In this document: one piece after another, positions 36,084-46,040 of the stretch
Numbering within the stretch: position 1 is the first letter of the stretch
Layout of the letters: every line of letters starts with the position of its first letter
Source of the DNA: Bacteroidia bacterium
GTDB lineage: Bacteria; Bacteroidota; Bacteroidia; J057
Direction: 5' to 3'
DNA length: 64,000 bases
NCBI GenBank assembly: GCA_030430575.1
Contig: JAUIKF010000043.1
Span: 1 to 64,000, forward strand
The notes under the pieces: model-generated
Seen by the model: the letters and a program-made list of their open reading frames with translations, nothing else
Told to the model about the DNA's origin: nothing
The model's database searches: none
Translations under genes and position numbers: made by a program

Positions 36084-39000
36084 CTACAGCGCAGAAAAAG
36101 CCATATTCGTGGCGTCGGCCTTGATGACTTTATTCAAGAAATCTTTGAATTCTAGGTAGTCTTCCGGCGCTATCTTATCATTGAGTACCTGCATGTTGCG
36201 CACAGCTCGGACGATATTGCCATCCAATTCAAATGTCAGGTTGTAGGTAGCATATTTGTTGCTATATGACAGAGACTTGGGAAGCTCGGATAGTTTCATG
36301 CCTTCGGGTACCTCGATTTCGAGGGTTTCATTATAAGTATCCCCATAAAAATACTTCCACAACTCAATGGGGAATTTTCGCTCATCTCTAGAGATAAAGT
36401 CAGGACTGTCAAAATTGTCTGCCCATGGCAATTTGAAAATAGATAAGCCACTGATTTCTGTGAAAATACTAGAGACTTTATAACTGTAGCGATATACAAC
36501 TTCGTCCGCATTGTCGTCAAGACCCGAAAGGAAATTGACGGAAAGCAATTTGGTATTTGGATAATCTCCGTTTACGGCTTCCTGCATAGATTTAAACTGC
36601 GTCTCTTCTCCCTCATCTTCATAGGAGTCGCGCATGCTGCCTGCCAATATGCCAGACTTGATACAGTTTTTTTCTACCGTCATGTCTCCATTTTCGAAGG
36701 TCACGGTCGCACTGCGAATAATGTTGTTGGATACCCGAGTAGGCGGATTGATGAGGGAGGCATCAACCGTTTCTTCAATATTTTTGGGAATGACCAAAGA
36801 GAACGTGTTTTTGAGGCTGCTATAGCCTGAAGAGAAGGGGAGGTTCTCACTGGTTAATTCCACATAATAATCTTCGTTGTTAAGATTTACCGTCGCAATG
36901 CAGTGGTTGAAATCAATGCTAGGCAATGCCATTTCTTCCAGACCGTTATCACGGGTATTGATCAGGACCAAATTCGCATCAATGCCTTTGGCCTTGCACA
37001 TAGAGACAAATAAGGTCGATACATCCTTACAGTCTCCCTGCTTTTTGGCGAGGACTTTTGACGCTTTTTGGGGAATCAATCCACTTTGCAGAAAGGGCAC
37101 CGAGCTATAGTGGATGTTATTGACGATATAGTTGTAAATCTCTTTGACAATCGCCTGATCACTTAAGTTCTCTTTCCCTTCAAACAATTCTTTGACTGTT
37201 TCCTGTACCTCGAAGTTGTCTTTAGACTTTGCCTGGGCAAGGCCTGCATACCATTCTGCGATATAGTCCCAGTTTTCTATAGAAGAGATGTGCAAGATAG
37301 GCCCTACATCCGCTAGACTAGACATATAAGGCTCATGTTTCAGGCTTTCATTGTTAAGAGATTCCCAAACATACATCTTATTCCCTCCCTTTTCAGTGAT
37401 CTTAGGTTCCACTTCACTGTTGAGGGTTTTATAGGAAAACTTCTGAGAGGCTGGCGTCAAGAGACTGAAACGAGATTGCTGTACAGGGACGAAGTAGGCA
37501 AAATAATGCTTGTCCCAGAAGTGCTTTGAGAGCTTGCCAGAATAGTAATTCTGGACTTTGTAAGTGAGGTGGATCCCATCTCCTGGTTCCAGGTTGGAAA
37601 AGACGATATGACCGCCTTGGTTTTGAGCTTCTAGCTTGCTGCCGTTTTTCTTCAATACTTCGGCTTTCTCAATCTGCCCATTTTGGTTGTTATAGACAGA
37701 AACGCGGTATTCTTTCCACGTATCCACTCCGCTAGAGTTGAAGACTTTTACCACCAACATGTGCTTCTCCTCGGATCCTCCTCCTTCATAGACGACTTTT
37801 TGCACCTCATCCAATAGCACCACGCTATTGTCTTCTGGAAATGCGTCTTCATCGGGCGCATCCTTATAGAGCTTATAGACATCTGGCTCCTCAAAATTGG
37901 AAAAGATTTCCTTTTCGTCTTTCAAATTGCGACGCAGTTCGCGGGCTTCATAGTCGTATGGGTTAAATTTAATTGCTTTGTCATAGGACTTAAGTGCTTT
38001 GCTGGTCTCATCCATTTCTGCATAAGTCCTACCTAGGGTCTTGTGATAAGAACCCTTATATGGGGCAATTTTGATACACTCCTGTACATACTCTTCTGCC
38101 TTTTTGTAATTGCCAAGCCTGAAGTGAATGCCCGACAATTCGCTTAGGTAGCCTGTCGCCAATGGCTTATTGGCAGCGAGCTTTTCATATTCTTTTAGGC
38201 CATTTTTTACATCTCCCGCTTTAAAGTATCGGTTGATGGTCAGGAGCATGGCATTGGTGTTATAGTTTTTCTTGAGATACTTTGCAATAACCCTATTGGC
38301 TCCAGATACATTTTTTTTCAATTCCTTTTCCACAGAGTATTTCATCAACACCATGTCATAGTTTGAGGGAAACTTCACATAGGCTTCATTGATCAGCTTG
38401 ATCATCTCTTCTACTTCCTGCTTTTTACTCGCAATCTGAATCCTCTTCTCATACACATTCTCCGACGTCCCTTCTCGCTGTTCGATTTCTTTCAAAATCC
38501 GCTCAGCTTCCTCATAATCTTCGATTTCAATCGCCTCATCGTAGAGCAACTCTTGGGCAAGTGGAGATTTGCTGTCATTGGCCTTGAGTTCCTCGAGGTA
38601 GGTGGAGAGGGCAGTCTGGTTACCGTCCCGTGAGTACATCTGTATCAGGTGATAATTGACAAAACTACAATCTGGAAAGCGCTCTTTGGCTTGTTTAAGG
38701 ACCTTTTTTACTGGGTAGATTTTGTCATTGCGGAGAAATCCTTGTGTCAGAATTAGGTAATTGACCAAGTGATCGGGGTTCTCTTCGATTTTTTTTAGGA
38801 AAAATTCTTCAGAAGCATCTGGAATCACCTGGCTCTCATAGCTATAGGATTTAGGATAATTGGGGACGGCTTTTTCGAAGGTGAGTCCTTGTATAATATT
38901 GCCTTTGTCGTCTGTAATTCGAAGTAAGAAATTACAATTGTCAATTTCACTTTCCCCTAATTGGATCAAAATCCGGTTATACCCTGCCATGAGTTTGGCC

Positions 39001-39824
39001 GTGAAGATGTAGGTATCCAGATCATTGTCTCGCTCTTCTGCTTCAGTGAATAGCAAATGATCATTTACCCAAACTTTGGCAGATCCTGAAGTGCCTAGAC
39101 GAAACTGAACCTCCTGCTCTTTAGGGCTTTTGCAGAAATTTTGCGCAAAAATAATAGAGTTGCCTGTATAGAAATGGTATTCAAGGTCCACCCAGTTGTC
39201 AGTTCTTGGGGTTTTGAGGTCAAACCATTTGACTTCCACGCCTCGCTTATTGGTGAAGGTGTATTCAGGCTCAGGGTGCTTGATGGGGGCATAATTCGCA
39301 TCAAATCCACTTTCGGAAATATTCTCAAACTCTCCTACGATACGCCAGTTGGCGATAGCGCCTGTTTTAGCATAGTATTTCTTGGCTTCATCATAGTCAT
39401 TGATGGCGACATAATGCGCACCTATGGCTTGATTGGCCATAGCCCTCAATTTGCCATCTTCCATCTCTGCCACAGAGTGGAGGAAGTCCATTTCTGCATC
39501 ACTTTTTTTCCCTCTTCCAATACTCCACATCGTGTGCATATAGGGTTCTGGGTTGGGGTGTGTCTGGCAAAAATCTCTGTAGTACCGGAAGGCAGCGCTT
39601 TCGTCTGACTCCGCCGCGCCTACCCACATAAGCCCAAGTTGGGCATCTGTTTTTGAGTCGCCCGAAAGGGCGGATTTGAAGGCTGCTTTCGCCTGTCCAA
39701 GGCGGTTGTTGGCAAAATGTTCCCAACCTTTCTCAATATTGCTTTGTGCAATAGACCATGAGAAATGAAAGGTAAAGAAGGCGAAAATGACAGTGGTTAG
39801 GATAAGGGAATGGGGTCTTTTCAT
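36084..39824 (-). CDS. Exported TPR + DUF3857 + transglutaminase-like protein
   Basis: A 1246-aa protein with a signal peptide (cleavage near SIAQ). Order: TPR-like helices (about 27-160), a PA14/beta-sandwich-like segment (about 165-300), more TPRs (about 340-615), a DUF3857 beta domain (about 640-850), a transglutaminase-like domain (about 870-1000), and a C-terminal DUF-type beta region. The papain-like triad appears as Cys932 in GDCKD, His974 in FNHC and Glu989 in VELTSE, where an Asp is more usual. Common in Bacteroidota, of unknown substrate, probably periplasmic. Confidence 0.88.
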   Translation of the reverse strand: MKRPHSLILTTVIFAFFTFHFSWSIAQSNIEKGWEHFANNRLGQAKAAFKSALSGDSKTDAQLGLMWVGAAESDESAAFRYYRDFCQTHPNPEPYMHTMWSIGRGKKSDAEMDFLHSVAEMEDGKLRAMANQAIGAHYVAINDYDEAKKYYAKTGAIANWRIVGEFENISESGFDANYAPIKHPEPEYTFTNKRGVEVKWFDLKTPRTDNWVDLEYHFYTGNSIIFAQNFCKSPKEQEVQFRLGTSGSAKVWVNDHLLFTEAEERDNDLDTYIFTAKLMAGYNRILIQLGESEIDNCNFLLRITDDKGNIIQGLTFEKAVPNYPKSYSYESQVIPDASEEFFLKKIEENPDHLVNYLILTQGFLRNDKIYPVKKVLKQAKERFPDCSFVNYHLIQMYSRDGNQTALSTYLEELKANDSKSPLAQELLYDEAIEIEDYEEAERILKEIEQREGTSENVYEKRIQIASKKQEVEEMIKLINEAYVKFPSNYDMVLMKYSVEKELKKNVSGANRVIAKYLKKNYNTNAMLLTINRYFKAGDVKNGLKEYEKLAANKPLATGYLSELSGIHFRLGNYKKAEEYVQECIKIAPYKGSYHKTLGRTYAEMDETSKALKSYDKAIKFNPYDYEARELRRNLKDEKEIFSNFEEPDVYKLYKDAPDEDAFPEDNSVVLLDEVQKVVYEGGGSEEKHMLVVKVFNSSGVDTWKEYRVSVYNNQNGQIEKAEVLKKNGSKLEAQNQGGHIVFSNLEPGDGIHLTYKVQNYYSGKLSKHFWDKHYFAYFVPVQQSRFSLLTPASQKFSYKTLNSEVEPKITEKGGNKMYVWESLNNESLKHEPYMSSLADVGPILHISSIENWDYIAEWYAGLAQAKSKDNFEVQETVKELFEGKENLSDQAIVKEIYNYIVNNIHYSSVPFLQSGLIPQKASKVLAKKQGDCKDVSTLFVSMCKAKGIDANLVLINTRDNGLEEMALPSIDFNHCIATVNLNNEDYYVELTSENLPFSSGYSSLKNTFSLVIPKNIEETVDASLINPPTRVSNNIIRSATVTFENGDMTVEKNCIKSGILAGSMRDSYEDEGEETQFKSMQEAVNGDYPNTKLLSVNFLSGLDDNADEVVYRYSYKVSSIFTEISGLSIFKLPWADNFDSPDFISRDERKFPIELWKYFYGDTYNETLEIEVPEGMKLSELPKSLSYSNKYATYNLTFELDGNIVRAVRNMQVLNDKIAPEDYLEFKDFLNKVIKADATNMAFSAL

Positions 39825-39911
39825 AAAAATAAGTGGGGTTAAGTATATTATTGAACTTGGGTGGTAGCTTGACTTATCAAGCTATAAAAAGAATTCTACT
39901 CCCCCAAATAC

Positions 39912-39945
39912 GAAAACCCCCACAATGCGGATACACTGTGGGGGT
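39912..39945 (-). terminator. Intrinsic terminator of the ABC permease gene
   Basis: Read on the minus strand, ACCCCCACAGTG and CATTGTGGGGGT form a stem (one G-A mismatch) followed by TTTTCG. It begins 20 bases after the permease stop codon. Confidence 0.7.
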
Positions 39946-39964
39946 CTTTGGAACAAATCAGCAC

Positions 39965-42433
39965 TTATTCAGCGCGCAAGGCCGTCACTGGATTGGACGT
40001 GGCAGCCTTATAAGCTTGTAGACTGATAGTCACCAATGCAATAACGACGACAACGATTCCTGCAAGTAAGAACATCATCCATGGGATTTCTATCCGATAG
40101 GCGAATATGTCAAGCCATTTACGCATGATAACCCATACGATGGGCCAGGCGATGATATTAGCCAATAAGATCAGTACCATAAAGTCTTTTGAAAGTAAAA
40201 CCAGGATGTCTCTAACCGAGGCACCTAATACCTTGCGAATGCCTATTTCTTTGGTTCTGCGCTGGGCTGTAAAAGCAGATAACCCAAAAAGCCCCAGGCA
40301 GCCTACCATAATGGCTAGGATCGCAAAGACCGCAAATAATCGCCCAAAGCGTTGCTCGTTTTTATATTGCTTATTAAAGTAATCGTCGAGAAAAAAGTAC
40401 TCAAAAGGATTGCCTGGGAATGCAGCTTCCCAGGTTTTCTCCAGGTGAGAAATGACCCCGGGAATATCTGCTGTATTCACCTTCATCAAGTAATATTCTG
40501 CCCCGTGGAGGGTAGGATAGAAAAGCGTAGGATTCATCTCTAGTTTGAGGGATTCTTGGTGGTAGTCATTGACTACTCCTACTACTATAGCATTCCACCG
40601 GAATCGGGGAATCGATAACGACTGATTGAGTGCATCTTCAGGGTTCTCAAAGCCCAATGCTTTGGCACCGGAGACGGTGAGCATACATGCGGTGTCAATG
40701 TCTGTTGTAAAGTCTTTGGAAAAATTTCTGCCCGCAATGACCTTCATTTCCATTGCCTCCAGAAAGTCATAGTCAATGCCCGAAAAGGTGAAGGTGACGC
40801 CTGTGTTCTCTGGTTCGGAGTACTTGTGTACATCCGTTTTGAAACGCATTTTTTTACCTAATAACGTACTGGAACGCGTGACTTTATTGATGGCAGCATG
40901 CTGGTCCGCCTGTTCGGTGAAACTATCGATTTGCTGACCTCTCAACTGTCGATCGCGGGCGCTGATGCCGGGGCGTTCTACCACTAAGGTCTGCTTGGGG
41001 TTAAATCCTAAATCTTGGTTGAGCATAAAGTCCATTTGCTGGTAGACGATGAAGGTGCCAATGATCAAAAATACAGAAGCGCCAAACTGGAATACAACCA
41101 GCATTTTTCGCAAAAAAGCGCCTTTGCCAGCATTACCATACTTGCTGTTGAGGACCTCAACAGGTCGAAATGAAGAAAGGACAAATGAGGGATATAAGCC
41201 CGATAACAATGAGCCCGCCATCAGGAGACCGATGATGACAGGGACAAACCACACGGTTTGCCATATCCCAAATGCGGGAATCGCTTGCCCTGTGAGTTGG
41301 TTGAAAAAAGGTAACGCCACCTCCACCAATATCATCGCTAAGACAAGCGATACGATGTTGACAATCGTAGATTCAAGGAGAAATTGGCGGACAAGCTGCG
41401 AACGATAGGCCCCGAGGACTTTGCGAACGCCCACTTCATTGGCGCGCTCGAGGGAGCGGGCCGTGGCGAGGTTGATATAATTGATATAAGCAATAAGGAG
41501 AATAAACAAAGCGATCAGCAGCATGAATGAGACAAATTGGCCATTGCCGTTGGCTTCAGGCTCATCCGTTAGGTCAGAGTATAAGTGAATATCCGTGACC
41601 GGCTGTAAAAGGAGCTCGTCTTTGCGATTACGCTCTGATAACTCAGGATTGTTTTTCTCAATAATTGGGGGAAACTTGGCTTCTAGGGCAGCGATGTCAG
41701 TGCCAGGCCTCACCTTGATATAGGTGTACATATCCTTTCTCCCCCAACTGGCATGATATCGCCCTGGTGCCCATTCGCCACGCGCATAGAGGGTATTATA
41801 GGAGATAAGGATGTCAAATTTTAGGTGTGTATTGAGTGGAACATCTTTAAAAACACCTGTCACTTTGCACAGCTCATCATTGTAATCGTCATCCTTCATG
41901 TGGAGCATTTTGCCCAAAGCCTCTTCCTCTCCAAAGTATTTTTTCGCAAAACTCTCCGATATCACCATGCTATACGGAGCTTCCAGAGCAGTCTCAGGAT
42001 TGCCCGCTACCCATGGATAGGAAAACATGGTCAAGAAAGTAGAATCAGCATATAGCAGCCGCCGGTGTTTAAACTGGATGGGCCCATTGGGGGCATCGTC
42101 CCAGGTGACAACCATATTGTTTTTAGCTCCCAGATTATAGAGCCGGGCATATTCGAGGACTTCAGGAAGTTCTGCTTTGAGTGCGGGCCCCACGCCGGGA
42201 TAGTTCTCCGAACTCGCAAACAGGAGCTCTCCGTCTTGGTATTGATTGAGTTGTACGCGGTAGAGCTGCTCACTATCTGTATGAAACTGGTCGTAACTCC
42301 ATTCAATATTCACATAGAGCAGAATCAACAAAAAAGCGGCTAATCCCACTGCAAGGCCCAGAATATTGAGCAATGAAAAAAAGGAATTTTTCCATAGGTT
42401 GCGTAGAGCAGTCTTGAGATGATTTCGAAGCAT
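39965..42433 (-). CDS. MacB/FtsX-type ABC transporter permease
   Basis: An 822-aa permease with the layout typical of Bacteroidota: a first FtsX unit (transmembrane segment about 17-40, periplasmic MacB-PCD domain to about 280, three helices about 290-445 with NEVGVRKVLGAYRSQL), then a second FtsX unit (helix at about 445-465, periplasmic domain, three C-terminal helices with EIGIRKVLGASVRDIL). The EIGIRKVLGA coupling motif contacts the ATPase. No ATPase or adaptor gene is adjacent. The operon at 25.4-27.5 kb has both but lacks a permease, so they might work together. Confidence 0.92.
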   Translation of the reverse strand: MLRNHLKTALRNLWKNSFFSLLNILGLAVGLAAFLLILLYVNIEWSYDQFHTDSEQLYRVQLNQYQDGELLFASSENYPGVGPALKAELPEVLEYARLYNLGAKNNMVVTWDDAPNGPIQFKHRRLLYADSTFLTMFSYPWVAGNPETALEAPYSMVISESFAKKYFGEEEALGKMLHMKDDDYNDELCKVTGVFKDVPLNTHLKFDILISYNTLYARGEWAPGRYHASWGRKDMYTYIKVRPGTDIAALEAKFPPIIEKNNPELSERNRKDELLLQPVTDIHLYSDLTDEPEANGNGQFVSFMLLIALFILLIAYINYINLATARSLERANEVGVRKVLGAYRSQLVRQFLLESTIVNIVSLVLAMILVEVALPFFNQLTGQAIPAFGIWQTVWFVPVIIGLLMAGSLLSGLYPSFVLSSFRPVEVLNSKYGNAGKGAFLRKMLVVFQFGASVFLIIGTFIVYQQMDFMLNQDLGFNPKQTLVVERPGISARDRQLRGQQIDSFTEQADQHAAINKVTRSSTLLGKKMRFKTDVHKYSEPENTGVTFTFSGIDYDFLEAMEMKVIAGRNFSKDFTTDIDTACMLTVSGAKALGFENPEDALNQSLSIPRFRWNAIVVGVVNDYHQESLKLEMNPTLFYPTLHGAEYYLMKVNTADIPGVISHLEKTWEAAFPGNPFEYFFLDDYFNKQYKNEQRFGRLFAVFAILAIMVGCLGLFGLSAFTAQRRTKEIGIRKVLGASVRDILVLLSKDFMVLILLANIIAWPIVWVIMRKWLDIFAYRIEIPWMMFLLAGIVVVVIALVTISLQAYKAATSNPVTALRAE

Positions 42434-42604
42434 AAAATAGTGTGTGAAAGGGTTTGAAGAGATGGCTTATTGCTTTGATAAAGATGCGATTTTGCCCTTG
42501 AGGTTGCTTAGGGGAAAATTGCTAATCCTTGCTTAGGTATGGTATTTGTGTGATCAGCGCCGAAAACCCTTTAGTATACAGCCAAACATAATTCCCTTGT
42601 ACCC

Positions 42605-43429
42605 ATGCGAAATGTAATTTCCTTATCGTGTTTCCTCCTCCTATTGCTTCCCTCCATACATGCCCAAAGAGGCTACTCTTTCACTGTAGGTTCTGGATTT
42701 AGCTATTATTATGGCGATTTGAGTGCAGGATTCAGCAACCTCTTTGTGCGCCCGGTCGGCCATGCTTCAGTAGGCTATTACTTTAACAATGCCATCAGTC
42801 TTCGTTTTGGCCTCTCCTATACACAGCTAGGCTCTGCCGACTCATTGGTCTATCAAAACCGTGGGCGCAGACTCCGCAACCTCCATTTCCGATCGCCGAT
42901 CACAGAAGTCAGTGGTATTCTTTATTGGGAACTAATCCCAGACCGTAAGTTCAATGTATCCTGGCAAAACAAGCCCCATTTCACCCCCTATGTATTTGGC
43001 GGCGTGGCCATTTTTGGCTTTCAGCCCAAAGCGAAACACCAAGGAGAATGGGTGAAGCTCCAGCCACTAGGTACGGAAGGCCAATATATTGCAGGGAGTG
43101 GCAAACAACCCTATCCTTTGCTTGGCTTAGCCTTTCCGTTTGGATTTGGGGTGAGTCACCGATTTGGAAGGTATCTGGGAAATAATGTTGCGCTCAGTCT
43201 GGAAATTAGTTATCGAAAAACCCTCACAGATTATATCGATGATGTGAGTTCTGACTACCCTGACCTTACGGCCCTCGTAGAGGCCAGTGGGCCATTAGCA
43301 GCTACGCTTTCTGACCGCTCAGGCGGCGGCGCACTTGGCAGCCCAAGGGGAAACCCTGGTGTGAAAGATGCTTATCTTTTTGGCTTGGTATCACTTACCT
43401 TTTATTTAGATCGATTGGGGTATCGATAG
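42605..43429 (+). CDS. DUF6089-type outer-membrane beta-barrel protein
   Basis: A 274-aa protein with a signal peptide (cleavage near SIHAQ). Features of the DUF6089 family are visible: YYYGDLSAGF at the mature start, TPYVFGGVAIFGFQPKA, the W-x-LQPLGTEGQ segment, IPFGFG-like FPFGFGVSHRFG, and RKTLTDYIDDVSSDYPD. The protein should form an outer-membrane barrel; its role is unknown. It is divergent from the permease gene and convergent with ispF. Confidence 0.85.
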   Translation: MRNVISLSCFLLLLLPSIHAQRGYSFTVGSGFSYYYGDLSAGFSNLFVRPVGHASVGYYFNNAISLRFGLSYTQLGSADSLVYQNRGRRLRNLHFRSPITEVSGILYWELIPDRKFNVSWQNKPHFTPYVFGGVAIFGFQPKAKHQGEWVKLQPLGTEGQYIAGSGKQPYPLLGLAFPFGFGVSHRFGRYLGNNVALSLEISYRKTLTDYIDDVSSDYPDLTALVEASGPLAATLSDRSGGGALGSPRGNPGVKDAYLFGLVSLTFYLDRLGYR

Positions 43430-43443
43430 GGAACAGAATGAAT

Positions 43444-43497
43444 AAATGAGTAACTGATAAGATGAGTAAATAGACCCATTTTATCATTTACTCATTT
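43444..43497. terminator. 21-bp inverted repeat between convergent genes
   Basis: The arms at 43444-43464 and 43477-43497 pair over 21 bp with two mismatches and are built of AAATGAGTAA/CTGATAA units like the element at 36005-36073. The right arm overlaps the last codons of ispF. Likely a bidirectional terminator. Confidence 0.6.
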
Positions 43498-43992
43498 CCT
43501 CATGTAATCATTTCTTCTAAAGACCAACGCCACTGCGTGAGCAATCATGCTTTCTTCTCGACCGACGGCGTCTGTGCGTTCATGGGTGGTCGCCTTTATC
43601 GAAACATTATCGATGTCCGTATCTAGCGCTTCAGCGATCGTAGCCTGCATCGCGGGAATATGCGGATTGAGTTTGGGGCGTTCAGCGATGACCGTACAGT
43701 CGATATTTCCCAAAACATAGCCTTTCTTTATGACCAGTTGGTAGGTGGCTTTTAATAGCTTGAGACTATCAGCTCCCTTATATTCAGGATCTGTATCAGG
43801 AAAATGGAAACCAATGTCGCGAAGATTTGCGGCTCCTAATAGGGCATCGCAGATGGCATGGAGCAAAACATCGGCATCTGAATGACCCAGCAGTCCTGTG
43901 ATATGTGGAATTTCTATGCCACCGATGATCAGTTTTCGCCCTTCTACTAGCCGATGGGTATCATATCCATAGCCAATCCGAATCTTATTCAT
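43492..43992 (-). CDS. ispF: 2-C-methyl-D-erythritol 2,4-cyclodiphosphate synthase
   Basis: A 166-aa enzyme of the MEP isoprenoid pathway that cyclises CDP-methylerythritol 2-phosphate. The zinc ligands are Asp11 and His13 in GYDTH and His45 in DVLLH, three residues shifted from E. coli; GHSDAD, GFHFPDTD, and DNVSIKATTHE are all present. Length matches the family. The 3' end codes through an inverted repeat shared with other intergenic regions, so the last few residues may be a recent extension. Confidence 0.97.
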   Translation of the reverse strand: MNKIRIGYGYDTHRLVEGRKLIIGGIEIPHITGLLGHSDADVLLHAICDALLGAANLRDIGFHFPDTDPEYKGADSLKLLKATYQLVIKKGYVLGNIDCTVIAERPKLNPHIPAMQATIAEALDTDIDNVSIKATTHERTDAVGREESMIAHAVALVFRRNDYMRK

Positions 43993-44082
43993 AGGGTTTT
44001 GGCGGGAGTAATAAAATTAAATATTCTTCAAATCGTATTAGTATAGCAATAATAAACAATTTAACCCTATAACCAAATCCAT

Positions 44083-44604
44083 ATGAAGTACGCAAAAGTC
44101 TTGCTCTTATCCGTCATGTTTCTGCCACTTCTCACCAATGCGCAGGACCTTGAGTTGACTCCCAAAAGCATTAAAAACAGCTATTTTCTTTCTCAAACCA
44201 AGGCACAATTGACTGAGAAGCTCAATCAGTTGAATCAACATAATGCCTTTATGGTGAAAGAAAATGAAGATTATAAGAAGAAAAATGAACGCCTCAAAAA
44301 GGAAAATGAGGAACTCAAAAAAGCGATTGAGCAACTGGCATATGAGAATTCAGACTTGATCACTTCCAACAAAGACATCCAGGCTAAAAACGCTTATCTA
44401 GAAGAATTTGATAAAATCGCGGTAGGGCAAAACAACAAAATCATAGCCGCTAATACCAAAAAGATCCAGTTAAACGAGCAAAAGATTCAGCAAAACATAG
44501 AGTATATTCGAGCAAATGAAGAAATGATTCAGACGAATTTGGCGCTATTGGAACAAAACAAAGAAATGGCTAATGTCATAGAGACCGTGATAGAACAGAA
44601 ATAG
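44083..44604 (+). CDS. Exported coiled-coil protein
   Basis: A 173-aa protein with a signal peptide (cleavage near LTNAQ) followed almost entirely by a heptad-rich coiled coil (KKKNERLKKENEELKKAIEQ) and then an Asn/Gln-rich helix (KIQLNEQKIQQNIEYIRANE). Probably periplasmic and oligomeric. No family recognised. A gene of similar design lies at 50661-51689. It is followed by a strong terminator, so it is monocistronic. Confidence 0.75.
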   Translation: MKYAKVLLLSVMFLPLLTNAQDLELTPKSIKNSYFLSQTKAQLTEKLNQLNQHNAFMVKENEDYKKKNERLKKENEELKKAIEQLAYENSDLITSNKDIQAKNAYLEEFDKIAVGQNNKIIAANTKKIQLNEQKIQQNIEYIRANEEMIQTNLALLEQNKEMANVIETVIEQK

Positions 44605-44626
44605 GGTATTAACCCTTTCGAGATAG

Positions 44627-44668
44627 AAAGCCCTGCTTTGCACATTGATGTAAAGCAGGGCTTTTTTT
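44627..44668 (+). terminator. Strong intrinsic terminator
   Basis: AAAGCCCTGCTTT and AAAGCAGGGCTTT form a perfect 13-bp stem with a 12-base loop, followed by a T run, 23 bases after the coiled-coil gene. Confidence 0.9.
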
Positions 44669-44733
44669 AGCTTTTTTATTACACTTTTTACCGCTATATT
44701 TAGCACACAAACACAGACTCCATTTTCTTGCCA

Positions 44734-45960
44734 ATGCACAAAGTCTTGCTCCTTCCCTTCCTAGCTGTCAGTTGTTTTTTTTCTTCTTTAGCCCAAACTT
44801 CTTCTCCTACACTTACCACCCAATACTATTGGGATGTGAATAATGCATCCTGGGAAAAGGACGTCCGTCACTTGACGGAGCCTAGTACAGATCCACTTAC
44901 TACTGTCGAAATGACGGAAAAATGGGATGCGGATGCTGCTAAGTGGAAGCCATACTTGCGTCATGTCAAGGTGTTTGATGGAAGCGGGAACTTGCTTCAG
45001 TCAGATCTCTATCGATGGGATGGGAGTCAGTACTATGCTTATTTCCAGCAAAAGATGACTTACAATGATGAGGGGTTTCTTGAAAGACAGATAGATAGCC
45101 GACGGGATCGGTCAATAGGACAGTTGCAACCTTTCAGTCAATTAATTGTAAAGGGTAATTTCTATGACCGAATTAAGATTTTTCAACACTATGTTCCAGA
45201 ATTGCAAAAATGGGGAAAGTCAAAAGTCTTCCAAGAAAGATATGATCAAGAAGGCCGAAAGATAAACTCGCTAAAATGGCACCCTGGTTCTCGTGAAACC
45301 TATTCGTATTCATCTGACGGCGATTTAGAAACGGTTACGCGTGAAATAAGGAAAGGAACCAATGAATGGGAATTTGCAGGTAGAAACTATTTTCATAAAG
45401 GGGAAAACAATAAAATTTCCTTAAAAACCTCTACTCGCCCAATAATATCGGGAAAACAAGTCGGACAGGCCATCTCAACTACTGAGCGGTTTTTCTATAA
45501 TGAAAATGATCTTCTGACCCAGCAAATTGAACAAACCCGGAATCCAGAAGAACGGACTATTGATAGTCGAATAGTCAAGTACATATATGATCAGCGAGAT
45601 CGCAAGACACAAGAAATCACCATGATTTCTAAAAATGGATTGGACCGGCCAACTATACGCATAGTCTATAGCTATGACCTGCATAGGCACGCTGCTGATA
45701 TGGCAACAGAATGGTCTGTATCCATTTCCCCGAATCCCCTTACGGAAACGGCCCGTATTCAACTCCTCGATGCACCCACAGAAGCTTTTACCTTTACCTT
45801 GTATGATATGTCAGGAAGAATGCTTCGTCAGCAATCTATCGGTACAGGCGAGGAGGCAGTTATTCAGCGTGAAGGACTTGCCTCAGGGGTATATACTTAT
45901 CTTATCCAGCAAGCGGACAACACCCAGGTGCAGAAAGTAGGGAAGCTGATGATAAAATAA
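44734..45960 (+). CDS. T9SS-secreted protein with YD-like repeats
   Basis: A 408-aa protein starting at ATG 44734 (MHKVLLLPF); a TTG two codons earlier is less likely. A signal peptide (cleavage near SSLAQ) is followed by a beta-rich middle of YD/RHS-like units (YRWDGSQYYAYFQ, YDQEGRKINSLKW, YIYDQRDRKTQEI) and a C-terminal T9SS type A sorting domain (ISPNPLTETARIQL … LYDMSGRMLRQQ … GLASGVYTYLI … VGKLMIK). It should be exported to the cell surface through the type IX system. Confidence 0.82.
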   Translation: MHKVLLLPFLAVSCFFSSLAQTSSPTLTTQYYWDVNNASWEKDVRHLTEPSTDPLTTVEMTEKWDADAAKWKPYLRHVKVFDGSGNLLQSDLYRWDGSQYYAYFQQKMTYNDEGFLERQIDSRRDRSIGQLQPFSQLIVKGNFYDRIKIFQHYVPELQKWGKSKVFQERYDQEGRKINSLKWHPGSRETYSYSSDGDLETVTREIRKGTNEWEFAGRNYFHKGENNKISLKTSTRPIISGKQVGQAISTTERFFYNENDLLTQQIEQTRNPEERTIDSRIVKYIYDQRDRKTQEITMISKNGLDRPTIRIVYSYDLHRHAADMATEWSVSISPNPLTETARIQLLDAPTEAFTFTLYDMSGRMLRQQSIGTGEEAVIQREGLASGVYTYLIQQADNTQVQKVGKLMIK

Positions 45961-45990
45961 GGGGAAGTCAGAAAAAATTTGTAATTTGGT

Positions 45991-46027
45991 AATGAGGCTG
46001 TCCGATTAAGGTCAGCCTCATTTTTTT
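45991..46027 (+). terminator. Intrinsic terminator
   Basis: AATGAGGCTG and CAGCCTCATT form a perfect 10-bp stem with a 12-base loop and run into seven T residues, 30 bases after the T9SS cargo gene. Confidence 0.88.
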
Positions 46028-46040
46028 GAGCCTCTCATAA

